NCBI GenBank assembly: GCA_024752435.1
Contig: CP103021.1
Location: 744,001-808,000, forward strand
Direction of reading: 5' to 3'
Source of the DNA: Allantophomopsis cytisporea
Lineage: Eukaryota; Ascomycota; Leotiomycetes; Phacidiales; Phacidiaceae
DNA: 64,000 nucleotides
The notes below the pieces were generated by a model. That model made no database searches, was not told the DNA's origin, and worked only from the letters and a program-made list of their open reading frames with translations. Shown in pieces: positions 22,068-33,791 of this stretch. The position numbers were made by a program, and so were the translations under genes. The first letter of the stretch is position 1, and each line of letters opens with the position of its first letter.

Positions 22068-23250
22068 TCAGACAATTGACCCATTATCCTCACTAAGTTC
22101 TCTAAGAATCTTGCTCACGCTTCGGATGCCAAGCAGGGCGTTCTCATCGGGACCTTCACCAGGAGTCCATTCCGCATGTGCAAAGTCAATCACTTTGACG
22201 GCGTATATCTTCGGGCCGGTGTACTCATCCTCATCCTCATCCTTGTCCTCGTTCCCATCATCTTGATCTTCGTCCTCTTCATCCTCCTCCTCTGAAGTGG
22301 CCGGCGTCTTACTGGCTTCTTCCATGGCGAGTCTCAGTGCCTCACCGTCACCCTCAAACACGAAAAGTAAACTAGCGGAGTACATCTTGCTCTCTTCGTT
22401 CTCCATAACCTCCTGTATTCTCTCCACATCCGCAAGGAATGCTTGAGCTACTAATGAACCCAGTTCCTCATCTATGCCAGCGCCCTCAATGAAAATGAAC
22501 TCTCTTATCGCATCGACGATATTCTCAGTGTTGACATCATCTTTCCCATAATTCTTATCATATATCTTGTATCCATCTCTTGTGGTTGTAATGCAATGAT
22601 TTATCCGCACCGATGGTTGTCTTTCCGCTTCCCGGCCCTGCCAAACACGCATCCCCGCAATCCTGAAACCCAAATCCCTGTGCGTAGTTTCCCGGGTGAC
22701 TGCGTCAAAGCGGTCTTTCTTCTCCTGTTTCGCATCGTCCGCCCATAGTCGTACACCCAACTTGATGTCCATGATGTTCGGCTTCTTGAACCCATAGGCG
22801 GCGTTCTCGAGAACGAGCGCAAGATCCGTGTCGATAGGCTTTGTCTTTGCAGGCGCAAGCGTGGGTGAGGTTGGCGAAGTAGGTTCAAGTTCTGAGAGCG
22901 GCGGTACCACGACTTCTGGAAGACTGTGTTTTGCGATCATGGCGGAAGCCTTTTCGTCAAAGGAGGTGTTGGCCCTTTTGTCCAATTCGAGTGTACCAAG
23001 GAATGTAGGCATGAACTCGGCGAATTCGACGTGATTAATGAGAGAGTCATTGTAGAATTGTACCTCTGCCGGTGTACATGGCTTGATAAAAAGTTCACCG
23101 GAGGCGTCTGAGAGAGTTCCAGCACTTTATATGTACATGTCAGACAGAAGATTATCTTCACAGGGGATTTTGTACTTACTGGCCTGCCACTGCGTGGTCG
23201 AACCCAATCAGGTCCGAGTGCTTTGGAAGTAGTTTCCCCATTTTGTGCAT
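22068..23250 (-). CDS. Inositol polyphosphate multikinase / IP kinase family
   Basis: Inositol polyphosphate kinase of the IPK superfamily, resembling fungal Arg82/IPMK. Exons (minus) 23250-23180 and 23124-22068; the 55-nt intron has a CTGAC branch and an AAG acceptor. Spliced protein 375 aa, or 372 from a second ATG at 23241. N-terminal DLIGFDHAVAGHAGTLSDAS and GELFIKPCTPAEVQFYND, the catalytic PNIMDIKLG (PxxxDxKxG, 139-147), SASLLFVFEGD and the ATP/metal-site IDFAHAEW near the C-terminus. A Glu/Asp-rich insert of about 25 residues precedes IYAVKVIDFAH. Product order (IP3 to IP5 or IP6) cannot be read from sequence. Confidence 0.88.
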
Positions 23251-24984
23251 CTGATGTTGGAAGTTACTATGAGCAAAGCATATTTCGGAGAGTGAAGGTT
23301 GGTGAAATATATTTTACGGGGTAGGTGGAGGGTTTTGAATGTAAGTCGTTAAGTAAGTAAGGCTGAGTCGATGCGATTGATTCGAGGCGCTGAAATTGGG
23401 GCTGCCCGGGGGCCAAAGAGGTAGGGATGTTGGGAGTTGGGAGATGGGAGAGGATAGTGCGCCGTTATGGGACAGGTCCCTGAGCGTGGTTGTGTCTGGG
23501 TGTGTTACGGTAGTGGCCCAGAAGCACCCACGCACTTTGGATGAGAAAGCAGTAATACCGCCACACGAGTGCAATGCTTGTCACCCAGTCTGAGCCACGA
23601 CAACGATCAGCAAAAATGTCTCTGTTGATGGTGTTTCTGCAGGGTCAAAAGATTGGACAAGTGCGGAGATGTCACTTTCTCTGCGACGAGGAAGATGTTC
23701 CGTGAGGCATGGATGGCTGAAGACCAAGTGAATGGATGAATGTTTATATAGGCCCTCCTCATACATCTTGAGTCCCTGGGCAACTCGTACGCATAGTATG
23801 TATATATGCATCACCCGACTGACTTGCTTCTCAGTACGCATATGTGTATGTATATGTATGGACAAGGCAAGTGTACTGCAACTGTACACCTGGATGTAAT
23901 CACCGGTGCTGTACGGAGTAGATGTGGAGATGGATCATACATAGATGCATGATCTTCGCCCCGCCTCTGCAGCTCGTAGCTGCTTCGTAAGTATGTATGC
24001 ATACAGTCGACACCATCACAGAAGAGACATGGACTTAATCCATCCATATAAATAGTGCCTTCAGTATCTTCTTCGTGTCTTCTGACAAGGAAGTGAGGCA
24101 GGGCGAATGTCTTCGTTATTCGGTATGCAATAAGCTTCGCTGGGGCTTGCTTACGGAGAGAGAGGTACAGCGCAGATGCGTAGCTCACTCGTTTCCTACA
24201 CTCGTCCCTAAAGGCTAAATGTATGTAGATTGGCGAGGCGCTGTGAGCATCAAAATGTGGACCGGAATATACTCGTATGTCGGTAGCCTCGTCGTCGTTA
24301 CATCTTTGCATCGGATGTTTGAATCATATGCGGATGCTACTACTGCTGCCGCTGCTGCGGTTTGCTACTCTCTCAACACAAGACCATCATTGCCAACAGC
24401 TAGAACGTCACCGTCGACATCCACACCGTCATTTGTAAGTTTGCGCATCAAGCTGAATACATAGGGGGCATTTATATGCGTCTCCTCGTATCCAGAAGCC
24501 CTCTTTCCTTCTTGCCTCTCCTTTGCAAAGCCAACCAGCAACATAAGGCACGCCTACGAAGTAAGCAAAAACAAACCTAACAACTTCTCTGCAAAGAGAA
24601 AAGTTGAAACTCTCGTCACATATCATTTGTCTCATTTTCTCCTCATTTGGCGTTTGAACAACTTCCCTTATTCAATATTGCGTCTTCGTACAAGCTGCTC
24701 ACATTGGTTGATATTCATTGGTACGTACGTGCATATCTGACTCGACTTCTCTTCATCACATCTACGACACCTCCAGGACATAGCATTCATGTTCATTCTA
24801 TAGTAAGTAAACGTTCATGCATTTCTTCAGCTGCTGACGATTTCATCCAATTCATGTCCTACTGCACTCATTCTCACATCCCAATCAAGAAATCTGCCAT
24901 CTATATTGGGACGTTGGTCCTTGTGTATCACATTGATTTCGATGCACAAAAACAATCTCAGATTCCACAGCAGACTAATCAAGA
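23251..24984. other. Divergent intergenic region between the inositol kinase and Arb1
   Basis: About 1.7 kb with no supported gene. TATGTA/TACATA-rich segments occur near 23790-23870 and a TACGGAGTA at 23912-23920. A donor-like GTAAGT at 24803 and an acceptor-like CCACAG just before 24971 could bound a leader intron of Arb1. Confidence 0.4.
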
Positions 24985-27164
24985 ATGCTTTCATCACAAC
25001 AGATTGCACAGCATCATCTGGTAATCATGTCATCCCCGAGCGCAAAGTCGGGCGATGACGCCACGGATCCGGTCACATCGGTCATGAAAAAGCTCGAACT
25101 GAGTGGATTGCGCAAACCCGATGTTACACAGCTTACAAAGTCTTCCGTCCCAACTTCAGAGAAAACTATCTCCCCAGACCAGCCGGCCAAATATTATATC
25201 TACGGGGTGCAGGAGCTGCTCAGACTCCGAGCTCTTGGTGTCAACAAACCAGAGGAACTAGGAGACTTCACGTCCCCACCTAAGCGTATTGCTCAAGACC
25301 TTCCAAAGGCGGCACATGTTGGAGCATCTCAGAGGTTGGATGAATTGAGTAAACTCAAATCACCAGCTGCGCTTCCGGCTCTTGGTATTTACAAGACTAA
25401 AGAGTCAGATGACATTTTGTCACATTCAAAGGACAAGGACATTGTTGAAACCTGCCCAGAGAAGCCTGTGGATGATGTTAGCTCGAAGAAGGTACAAAAC
25501 AACGAAGACTCAATGGCGGAGAATGAACCCGACGTCTACCTCCCAGTGAATACGGAGCTGCCAAAGACAGTATCCCTTAAGGAGGAAAAGGGTCCAGACA
25601 GTGAGCCGGATGTTGAAGTCAATGACAAGTCTGCACCAGAGATTCAACAACCAAAAAAGAAGAAAAAGAAGTCAAAGAGTAAGAGCAAGAAACCTACTGG
25701 TTTTGAAGGTAAGTTTACTGATCGCCTATTGCTTTGATAACCCTTCATAACCATGACCTAGAGTACTACACGGATCCGCCAATCACTCCACAGGAGTATA
25801 AAGAAGAAAGTCAGGATATATATAGTCCGTAAGTAAACCCAACTCCTTTAGGGTGCCAATGTTGATCGTATCTACAGTACGCGCTCTTTCAACGAGTAAG
25901 TTGGCCTTGATCAGATTTTGAATATACCCAGTGCTTATTAACAAACCAAGACGTATTGAGCTATGTATCCAGAGATACCGCCAGAAGAGAAACCTTGATG
26001 AGTTCAGAGCATTGGTGTATACCAAATATCTAACTCTTGGTGGAGTTGACACTGGAGCAAAGGTTGGCACTGGAGGACTGTCTAGTGCCGATTTCGAGGA
26101 TGCCGACGCGCAACAGATAGCCGCCTACACTGCCACAGATCAGATCAACTCAGCCCAAAACAGCAAGTACTATAACTCTGAAGACAAAGACAACTGGGTT
26201 GTCGATTTCACCGCAGTTGTTAAGGGGTTCCTGTATGTGAATACTTAGCCTCTTTTGGGAGGCTTTTCTGACATTTCATAGGTCTTACAGAGCTCCACTC
26301 ATGTTCAGATCCAGCGACAAAGATGAAATTAAAGATTGGACCATGGTTGTTCGCAACTTTCTTAACTACGTTCTCTTACACAGTGTTTGTCCAGAGTATG
26401 CCGATGATGTACTTGAAGCTCGCAGAATCTGCAATGTGGCTGATGACGAGCATCCTCGTATCGCTCTCATCGGTCAGTCACTCCCTGGCGGTTTTAATAA
26501 GGCTTGCTCTACATTCTACGGAGGTCATTACAAAGGTCTATATAATCACAAAACCTTCACCGCCATCGATGAGAACCCTGCATTTTCATGTATGACGGAC
26601 AAGGAAGCTGAACACGTCGTGATGACAGGCATCGCAATGCTTGGTTCCGATGATCTCTATGAGAAAGCTCTTGCAAGCCGCCCTAAGCTCACTAAGTCTG
26701 GATTCCGTTCCATGCAAGTCGCTGAGATTATTCCGGCCACCGTGGAGACAATCATCAACTACAGAGCTGTCAAGGATGCCCAAGGTGAACTCGATAGTCT
26801 ACGTCCACTTGGAATTTTGAAGCTCAAGCACTGGGACAATCCATCCGCTCTTGAGGAGGATCTCACCGAGACCGAAATCGTAAATGGCGTCGTCGTCGAG
26901 TATCACCCTGATACGGAAATCTGGTTGGAGAACGATATCCTGGATCTTTGCTTTGTCGGCATGAAGATCGAGGCGATATTCCATGAATTGGATGTCGGAT
27001 TGACATATTTTGATACTGTAACTGGATTGTACAACTCTTTCTACACGTTCCTTGACAATGAAAGGATGGCACACTGGAAGGAGCCAAAGATTAATGAGAG
27101 ACCACCTCCCATGTTTGGTGATGATATGGACATGGAGGAAGACAATTATGACTATGATGAGTGA
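24985..27164 (+). CDS. ARB1: Argonaute siRNA chaperone (ARC) complex subunit Arb1
   Basis: Homologue of fission yeast Arb1, an Argonaute-binding component of the ARC complex that acts in siRNA maturation and heterochromatin formation. Five exons: 24985-25708, 25762-25828, 25878-25895, 25951-26232 and 26282-27164; introns 53, 49, 55 and 49 nt. Exon 3 is an 18-nt microexon. Spliced length 657 aa, or 643 from the second ATG at 25027. The N-terminal third is low-complexity with a Lys-rich patch (KKKKKSKSKSKKPTG). The Arb1 domain starts GFEEYYTDPPITPQEY and continues through RIELCIQRYRQKRNLDEF, KYLTLGGVDTG, FLSYRAPLMFRSSDKDEI and FYGGHYKGLYNH to an acidic C-terminus. All junctions keep the conserved domain in frame. 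Confidence 0.9.
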
Positions 27165-27522
27165 GGTGGCTGTGATTGTGGAGTTCGAGCTAATCGGAGC
27201 GTTTGGAAGGGAAGGTAGTAACAGTGGCTCTGGAGATGGAGTAAGCAATTCTCTGGAAAACATTCATGTCAATTGCTTTCATCTTTAGAAGATAGCTTGC
27301 CTTTAGTTGCAATTCGCAAATTTCAATGACTGTACAGGTTTAATGGCAGAATAGTGAATGTGAGAAGCACAAGTGAACATTGGAAAATAGGCGGTGCTTC
27401 CAGCTCCCATATCTCGAATGCCATGTCTATCCAGACTATGACAAGTACTTTATATCTAAACTTTTCTGACTTTGAACCCGCAGTGATATCCCAGTACGCC
27501 GCCCATGCACTAATTATTTCAT
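27165..27522. other. Convergent 3' flanks of Arb1 and RPC5
   Basis: Nothing beyond the 3' ends of the two genes. Confidence 0.5.
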
Positions 27523-28682
27523 TTACTCCTCGTCCTCAACCCCCTCACTATCACTATCGTCTCCCGTCTTACTTCTGCTCAACCTTGCGGCATCTCTAGG
27601 CGCGCTGATAGCATTCAAGTATTGCGAATCATCCATCGTACTGACCAACTTAACCGTTTCCGCAAGTCCCTCAACTACCTCCTCACCTTCCTCCGCATTT
27701 CGCTCGCCATCACCCTCACCCTCAACCTCGACCTTCTTCTTTTCCTTCTCCTCGCCATCCATCTCGCGATTCGGCACAAAAAGCTCCTCAAAAGCATCCC
27801 ACGCCTCGCCACTGTTCTCATCCACATACCGCAGCTTCCGCCACGGCTCCTCCTGCGCCTGCCGGATGCGCGTCGCCATAGGAATCTCAGCGTCCTCGTC
27901 GTTGTCTGTCGCTTGCTTGACAGTCATCTGTACCGCGCGCGCCTGAGCAGGAGGTGGGGCCGGAGCACCGGTTGACTGCCTTGCGCGATCGATGTCGGCG
28001 GCTGCGTCAATGTGATGAAATTGTGGGCGGAGTTGAACGATGTTCGTGATTGGCGTGAGATGGAGTTGGTCTGCAGAGATAGTCTCATTAGCCCAGTTCA
28101 CTACCTGGTTCTCATGCATGCAGGCATGGTAACTATCTGAAGATCCAGGTCATTTGACTCACTCTTTCTGAATGTTCCAACCATATACTGCGGCTCCGTA
28201 GCCTCCCTCGGCACAGCCTGTCCTCCAAGAGTCTGCTTAACCAACACCCTCTGCTGGGTAACAGCAGAGTTATAATCCGCTAAAATCCTCTCTCTATCTC
28301 CCGCTTCATCCTCACCAGCTTTCTTTCCCCGCACGGCATTATTACCTCCAATACCGAAGCCACCAGGCAAACCATAGTTTCCACCGCCCTTCGTCATGCT
28401 GACTTTGCGCATGGCCTCTCCCCAATTTACACCCTTTGCACGGTCATAGTTCCGCCACGCATCAACAGGAACGTCCAGTTCTACCAGGCCAGATTTTGGC
28501 TTAATACGCAGCTCCATTGGCTTAGAGCCGTTGGCTTCACTGTAATCTTGTGTCGAAGACCGGTTCGGGAATTGGAAGACGTAGACTTGGCGTCCATCTT
28601 GAATTCGCGGTTTTATGTAGACGTCGTACGAGGCGCGAATGGGGTCGGCATCGTCGCTGGAATCAACAACCGCTGGAGTCAT
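27523..28682 (-). CDS. RPC5: DNA-directed RNA polymerase III subunit RPC5 (yeast C37 homologue)
   Basis: Rpc5/Sin-like subunit of RNA polymerase III, corresponding to yeast Rpc37, which works with Rpc53 in initiation and termination. Exons (minus) 28682-28163 and 28070-27523; the intron is 92 nt. Spliced length 355 aa. Start ATG at 28682 gives MTPAVVDSSDDADPIRASYD. Family blocks: YDVYIKPRI, VYVFQFPNR, PKSGLVELDVPVD, EPQYMVGTFRK followed after splicing by NQLHLTPITNIVQLRPQFHH, and EPWRKLRYVDENSGEAWDAF. The C-terminus is strongly acidic. The intron falls exactly inside the conserved TFR/QLHLTP segment. Confidence 0.9.
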
Positions 28683-28823
28683 TTTGCTGCACACCGATCG
28701 AATTTATAGCCTAGGCACAAGTCGTGTTATTGAGTGAATATACGAGTGTAGTATGAGTAGTAGCTCAAGCCAATATGACTTTCCTGCCATGAGTCGGAGT
28801 TTGCGAGAAAAAAGTACCGTGAG

Positions 28824-28835
28824 CTTATCGATAAG
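28824..28835. promoter_or_regulatory. 12-bp palindrome CTTATCGATAAG in the RPC5/PMP3-like divergent promoter
   Basis: Identical to the palindrome at 17706-17717; it lies 142 bases upstream of the RPC5 start and is followed by another GATAAG core. Confidence 0.4.
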
Positions 28836-28862
28836 GATAAGAGCCACTACCTATATATATAT

Positions 28863-28868
28863 CACGTG
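28863..28868. promoter_or_regulatory. CACGTG E-box in the RPC5/PMP3-like divergent promoter
   Basis: CACGTG core within TCACGTGC beside a TATATA run, between two divergent genes. Factor use is inferred from sequence only. Confidence 0.4.
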
Positions 28869-29172
28869 CATATGATACCAAATGTAGCTGTGGCGCGGGG
28901 ATGAGGACGTTAGCGGCTTAGTTTGCTGCGGGCTCACGAGGCTCAGCTCATGACGCAGAAAGCGAGAGAGCAAGCAGCAGCGTATCAGCAGGCGGCAGCA
29001 ATTCATTTCACATCCACAACTCTTCTTTCATCAACACCGACTTACGACACTTCCTCAATCTTTCAGCTTCATCTCTGTCCATCTAGACACGAAAAACCAA
29101 ACCAAATCAAATCACACTCTTTGATATTATCACTGCGAAGGCATCGCCCCACAATCTTATTATCAACAGAAG

Positions 29173-29595
29173 ATGTGCACCTCCGACATCTTCCTCGGCC
29201 TCCTAGCCATCCTCTTCCCACCGATAGCAGTTTGGGTGAAATGCGGCATCTGCAGTGCCGACTCGGTCATCAACATTCTTCTATGCTGTCTGGGATTCGT
29301 ACCGGGCCTGCTGCACGCATGGTACATCATCGCCAAGTTCCCCGACCCCGCCGAGGCGTACGATGCGATCCCACAGGATACCGAGCGCGGGCACCGCGTC
29401 GTGTATGTGGTGCAGGGTGGCGCCTCGAAGAACAATACAGCTGGCGGTCAGAACCAGGGCTATGGAACTACTGCGCCGATGGCTCCACCGCAGCAGCAGC
29501 AGCCTGGTGGCGAGTGGGCTGGTGAGAGCTCGAGTGGCGTGCCACCTACCTACCAGGAGGCCGTTGCTGGCGACCATAAGGTTCAGACGAAGTAA
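29173..29595 (+). CDS. PMP3/SNA-family membrane protein with C-terminal PPTY motif
   Basis: Single-exon gene for a 140-aa protein. Residues 1-55 form a PMP3 (UPF0057) domain: SDIFLGLLAILFPPIAVWVK and a second helix INILLCCLGFVPGLLHAWYI, followed by the cytosolic start AKFPDP. The longer hydrophilic tail is rich in Gly and Gln and contains GVPPTYQEAV. The PPTY is a PPxY motif of the kind that binds Nedd4/Rsp5 ubiquitin ligases, as in yeast Sna3/Sna4 (known family fact), so the protein is closer to SNA proteins than to short Pmp3. A role in membrane potential, stress or vacuolar sorting is inferred. Confidence 0.88.
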   Translation: MCTSDIFLGLLAILFPPIAVWVKCGICSADSVINILLCCLGFVPGLLHAWYIIAKFPDPAEAYDAIPQDTERGHRVVYVVQGGASKNNTAGGQNQGYGTTAPMAPPQQQQPGGEWAGESSSGVPPTYQEAVAGDHKVQTK

Positions 29596-32153
29596 ATGCG
29601 CTTTGATTGATGGATGATTCAGATTGATACTTGCTTGGTTGAAGGGGTTGTGGCGTATTGTTAAAACGCAAGAAATCCAGACGTTGCGAGAGCTACTTTT
29701 ATATGTTGACTTATTCGGGCATGGTGAGAGGGGATTTGGGATGCCGCCTTGTAGTGGTTGTAATTCCTAAGCCCAGAGAATTAATTATACTCTCTTCTTG
29801 ATGATTGACCCTTCCATATTGTCTGACAACTGCTCGGATGCGTGAGCATAACATTAGTATGCTATAAATCAGAAATAAAAAACACCCGATTAACTACCCT
29901 CTACATCTTCACAACACAATAATGTAATGAGCGAGAGTAAGTGATGGTGGACGTGAATTTGATCCTCCTGCACATGACTTGAAAAATCACCAAGATCAAT
30001 CTACAAAACAAAGCTCAGCAACCGTATATCAAGCAAGATAGCACAACACATACAGGATAGAAAACTCAACAGCTTCAAGTGCAGTGCCCATGAGCCATCC
30101 CTCACCTGGATCCATGAACATGACACATATCCAATTCAGCCCAAGGCCTCTGTTTCCCTACACCGCTCGGCAGAGCCTCAAGTCCGAATATCTCCTCCTA
30201 GGCGTGGAGCGTCTTGGTGCCGGAGCAAAAAGGATCTATCGATGTTATGTTTGTGATGTCTAAGGCAGCTTGTAGAAAATGCATTGGCAGGGGTGCTCGT
30301 CAGGTTAGAGGTATTAGCACTTGGGTGACAAGAAATGCTTGATAATTGTAGATGCAAGGATGGTCGATGATAGATGATGGCCCTGGGCCAGGGAAAGGTG
30401 TTGCAGTGTTAGATGTGGGTTGTCGATTCCGGTACTAGTTTTCCGTTACTCTTGAGTTAGCAGGTGAAAGCAGGGATTCAAGATCTTTGGTTCATGGTTC
30501 AGGCTCAGCCACTGAGCCTCTTGCAAAAATGCTCTTCGAAACCCTTCTGGTGCTAAGATGTCTATTACCAATCATAACAACTCGTAGATATGTCGAAGAA
30601 GACGGTCGATAAAAGCTGGGAACATGCCAATTTTGGATGCCATTAACTGGGCAGCTATTCGATGAGGGCATAGACAGATACACATTCACAATCCTCAAAA
30701 CAAGACCTGCCAGCTGCACAATTCCTAATAAATCATCTCAATTACTACACCAACTACCTAGAATATGCCCGCTTGTTGTCATAGAACTTTGTTGCTGACA
30801 GGTCAAAAATATAGTATGCTCGAGAGCCTGCATGCATGTGCATGTATATATGCGTAGTTGTGTCAAAAAGATCCCCTCAAAAATCCCGAAAAACCCAACT
30901 GAATAACAGAATGTAGAACTGAGCCCCTCCTCCTATGCTATGGGTAGAACAGAGAAGATGGCTGGGCGTATTCAACAGCGCCTCTGTAAGTTGACCGAGA
31001 AACGCGGTGGACAAAAAGTGTAGGGTGAATGATCTGAGGCCCAACAACTAGATAAGTAGCGTGGAAGCCTCCCCTACTCGCTGGAAGACCTAGTCAACCA
31101 GGTGCACTGCACAAGTAGTAATCTTCGTCCCATTCTGAAATATAGGTAATCATTGTTGAAACCCAGCCAGCCAGCTCCCGTGCAGTGTACCGGAAACAAG
31201 AAGCACAAAAACAGACAGATGAGTAATTCCAACAGACAAGACGCCACTTTCTAAACTCCCTTCACGGAACCCCTATCCTGCTCAAAGCAGAGAGCCTGAG
31301 CCCAACCAATCATCTCATGTCATCTTTTTCTGCACCTTAGACGAGATGGGAACACACAGGATAGAATGGATACACACAGGTGGAGATAATGAGGGAATCA
31401 AGATAATTGAATAGATCATGAACGGGGCAAGCCGAGCCAGGTCCAAAGCAGCGCGAATGTGGGGGGAATCTGGTAAGCAAAGTAAGAGAGGAAACTAGAC
31501 AGAACATCAACACAGTTAACGCAACAGACAACCCCTCAGGACAGAAATCAGTAAAACAAGATAATCATGCAGTAAACCAAGCGATGAGAAAAGAAATTGA
31601 CTTGGATGAGGTGCTATAATGAAGAAAATTTGAAAGACAAGCAGAGGCGTAAAGTGTAATATAGAAAAGAGAAAGAAAAGGGATGAAATAAAAGTAAAGC
31701 TAATTTGTTATGACGCCGTGGAATAATGCCTCTTCGTCCCTCCACCGATTTGATGCCCAATTGAATGCATGCAAGCAACATAAGTTAAGCAATCCACCCT
31801 TTCCTTTGAACCGACGCACCAGGGCCATGATAAACAAGAACCAAAAAGAAGAAAAAGGAAGGCAGGCAAGTTGTACCAGTCAGAAAATCCTCCCTAAGAA
31901 ACAACCAGACAACGATAGTCGTGCGCCTCCTTGTTCGCTCCTAAAAGAGACTTCTCTTCCACTCCTTCAAATGCAAGAAAGGATAACAAAACAAAAACAA
32001 GCGCCTTCTTTGCAGATATAGTAAGTTCCTTTGAATGCCCCGTTGCTGTGCCCTAGAAGTAAACAAACTCCCCCCAAAGCCAAGAAATATGCAACAACTC
32101 CTTATGCTAGCCCCCAACCTTCTTTCAGCACCGATTTTGCTTTCTTTTCCAAT
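29596..32153. other. 2.6-kb intergenic stretch before the Whi3-like gene (its 3' side)
   Basis: No frame with domain signals on either strand. It likely holds 3' untranslated sequence of the minus-strand Whi3-like gene and the 3' end of the PMP3-like gene. A non-coding transcript cannot be excluded. Confidence 0.4.
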
Positions 32154-33791
32154 CTATCGTCCCATCATATAGGCGGGAGGAAACCCCGAGTTGACATTGC
32201 CAGCCATGGATGCTGACCCGCCCGCCGTCATGGCTCCTGAAAAGGAGTTCCCATTCCACCCACTTCCAGAGAAGCCATTGGCAGTGAACTGGTTGGCGCC
32301 TCCATTGAGCGAAGGTAAATTGCCGCTGAAGCTGGAACGACTTTGGGCAAGCCCGGGAGGAGCCGAAAGTCCTGGTGGTGGACCATTTGCCGTGCCGAAT
32401 GACATGCCGTTCATCATGCCTGTAAGTCCTTGCATGCCGATTGTAGGGGTGATGGGTCCTGGCGTCCCAGCACCTTGTCCAGATCGTACTCCCAACGGAT
32501 TTTTAGAGAAACTGAGGCGAATACCACCCTTAACACTGTTATGAAGAGGGTGCCCATAGAGTTCATGGAGGGCCTTAGTAGCGAAAGAAACGTCCTCGAA
32601 TTCCACGAAACACATTGGCCCATTCTGCTTGGTTCGGAAGCAGAGTCTCTTGTAACCTCTTTGCTTTGAGAACATGGCCTTCAACTCATCCTCGGAAGTG
32701 TCGATTGGAAGATTACCCACATATAAGGTATTGCAAGGTGGATTCTGGTCCGCGGGATTGACCGGTGGGAAATTGTGTCGCTGATAGTGCTGGCTTCCCA
32801 ACTGATAATTGACTGGCGGTCCTCCATTGGCCATGACAGTTGGAGTCATAGCAGTTGGTGACATGGCTGATGCTTGGGATTGCACAGCACTCATTGTCTG
32901 CGTAGTGTAGGCGGACATGGCAGCGGAGGTTCCGTTGGTCGTAGTCGTATTCAGTGATAGACCAGGCATGCGACCAATTGGTAATTGTGGATTCGTAGCC
33001 CGGCGAGCCAGTACAGACGAAGGTCCATGCTCAGCATATCCAACAGGGTCCTTGAGCAACTCTCCAGTCTCATCATCCTCCGTTGAATCGTTATTGATAA
33101 GTGATTTACCACTGATGCGAGTGCGTTCGTTCAAATGATTTCCAATAGGCGACTGCGGGGAAAATATATTTTGATAGTGAGTATTGGAGTCTTTCGGGTT
33201 CGGCAATTCGTTCGCATGATACGTGCTGCTCGGAGGTGAAACTCGCTCCATGCTTTGGAAAGCACCCGTAAAGCGTGATGACTGTCGTGGTGTTGGGCCA
33301 GCCGATGAAGCCGTCGAAGAATTCGAACTTGCCGGTCCAGCATTGGTCGTGACAGGCATCTCCGTTGGATATCGGCGTGGGACAGTTGGACTGTTGAATA
33401 TCAACTCAACGGTCATCTTGGCGTCGTTGGCGAGATTCGGCTTTCCGTCGAGCATGGACTTGGCCTCTTGCGCGCCAGCCAACGTCTTGAAGCGTAGAAT
33501 TGCGGAAATGTATGAGGGATCATCGGTCGAATTGGCTGGGAGGATATCGGAGTCGACCAATTCCTTGGACCATATCAGCATGGAGCGCAGGGTCTCTGGT
33601 GTTGTGAAGTTAGGCAGCTTGCGGATGATGACCGTGTATGGTGCATCGCTCATGAAGCTGCTGTTCGAACTTTGCGACATGGCGACATCATAGGATGGCT
33701 TTCTTGCCGCCGACATGTTGTATGAGGATTGCGACGATGCGTTGCTCGGTCGTGAAGGCCTTCCCTGTGGTTGAAATGCTGAGGGGTTCAT
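32154..33791 (-). CDS. Whi3-like RNA-binding protein with two RRMs
   Basis: Single-exon gene for a 545-aa RNA-binding protein resembling the fungal Whi3/Mde7 group. A degenerate N-terminal RRM (about 51-132: YTVIIRKLPNFTTPETLRSM, AILRFKTLAGAQEAKSML) is followed by a long Ser/Thr/Pro/Asn-rich linker. The canonical C-terminal RRM spans 354-430 with RNP2 LYVGNL (356-361) and RNP1 GPMCFVEF (391-398). A Gly/Asn/Phe-rich low-complexity tail follows, of the kind found in condensate-forming RNA-binding proteins. The first ATG was taken as start; the sequence upstream is a very long, repeat-rich region. Confidence 0.88.
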   Translation of the reverse strand: MNPSAFQPQGRPSRPSNASSQSSYNMSAARKPSYDVAMSQSSNSSFMSDAPYTVIIRKLPNFTTPETLRSMLIWSKELVDSDILPANSTDDPSYISAILRFKTLAGAQEAKSMLDGKPNLANDAKMTVELIFNSPTVPRRYPTEMPVTTNAGPASSNSSTASSAGPTPRQSSRFTGAFQSMERVSPPSSTYHANELPNPKDSNTHYQNIFSPQSPIGNHLNERTRISGKSLINNDSTEDDETGELLKDPVGYAEHGPSSVLARRATNPQLPIGRMPGLSLNTTTTNGTSAAMSAYTTQTMSAVQSQASAMSPTAMTPTVMANGGPPVNYQLGSQHYQRHNFPPVNPADQNPPCNTLYVGNLPIDTSEDELKAMFSKQRGYKRLCFRTKQNGPMCFVEFEDVSFATKALHELYGHPLHNSVKGGIRLSFSKNPLGVRSGQGAGTPGPITPTIGMQGLTGMMNGMSFGTANGPPPGLSAPPGLAQSRSSFSGNLPSLNGGANQFTANGFSGSGWNGNSFSGAMTAGGSASMAGNVNSGFPPAYMMGR

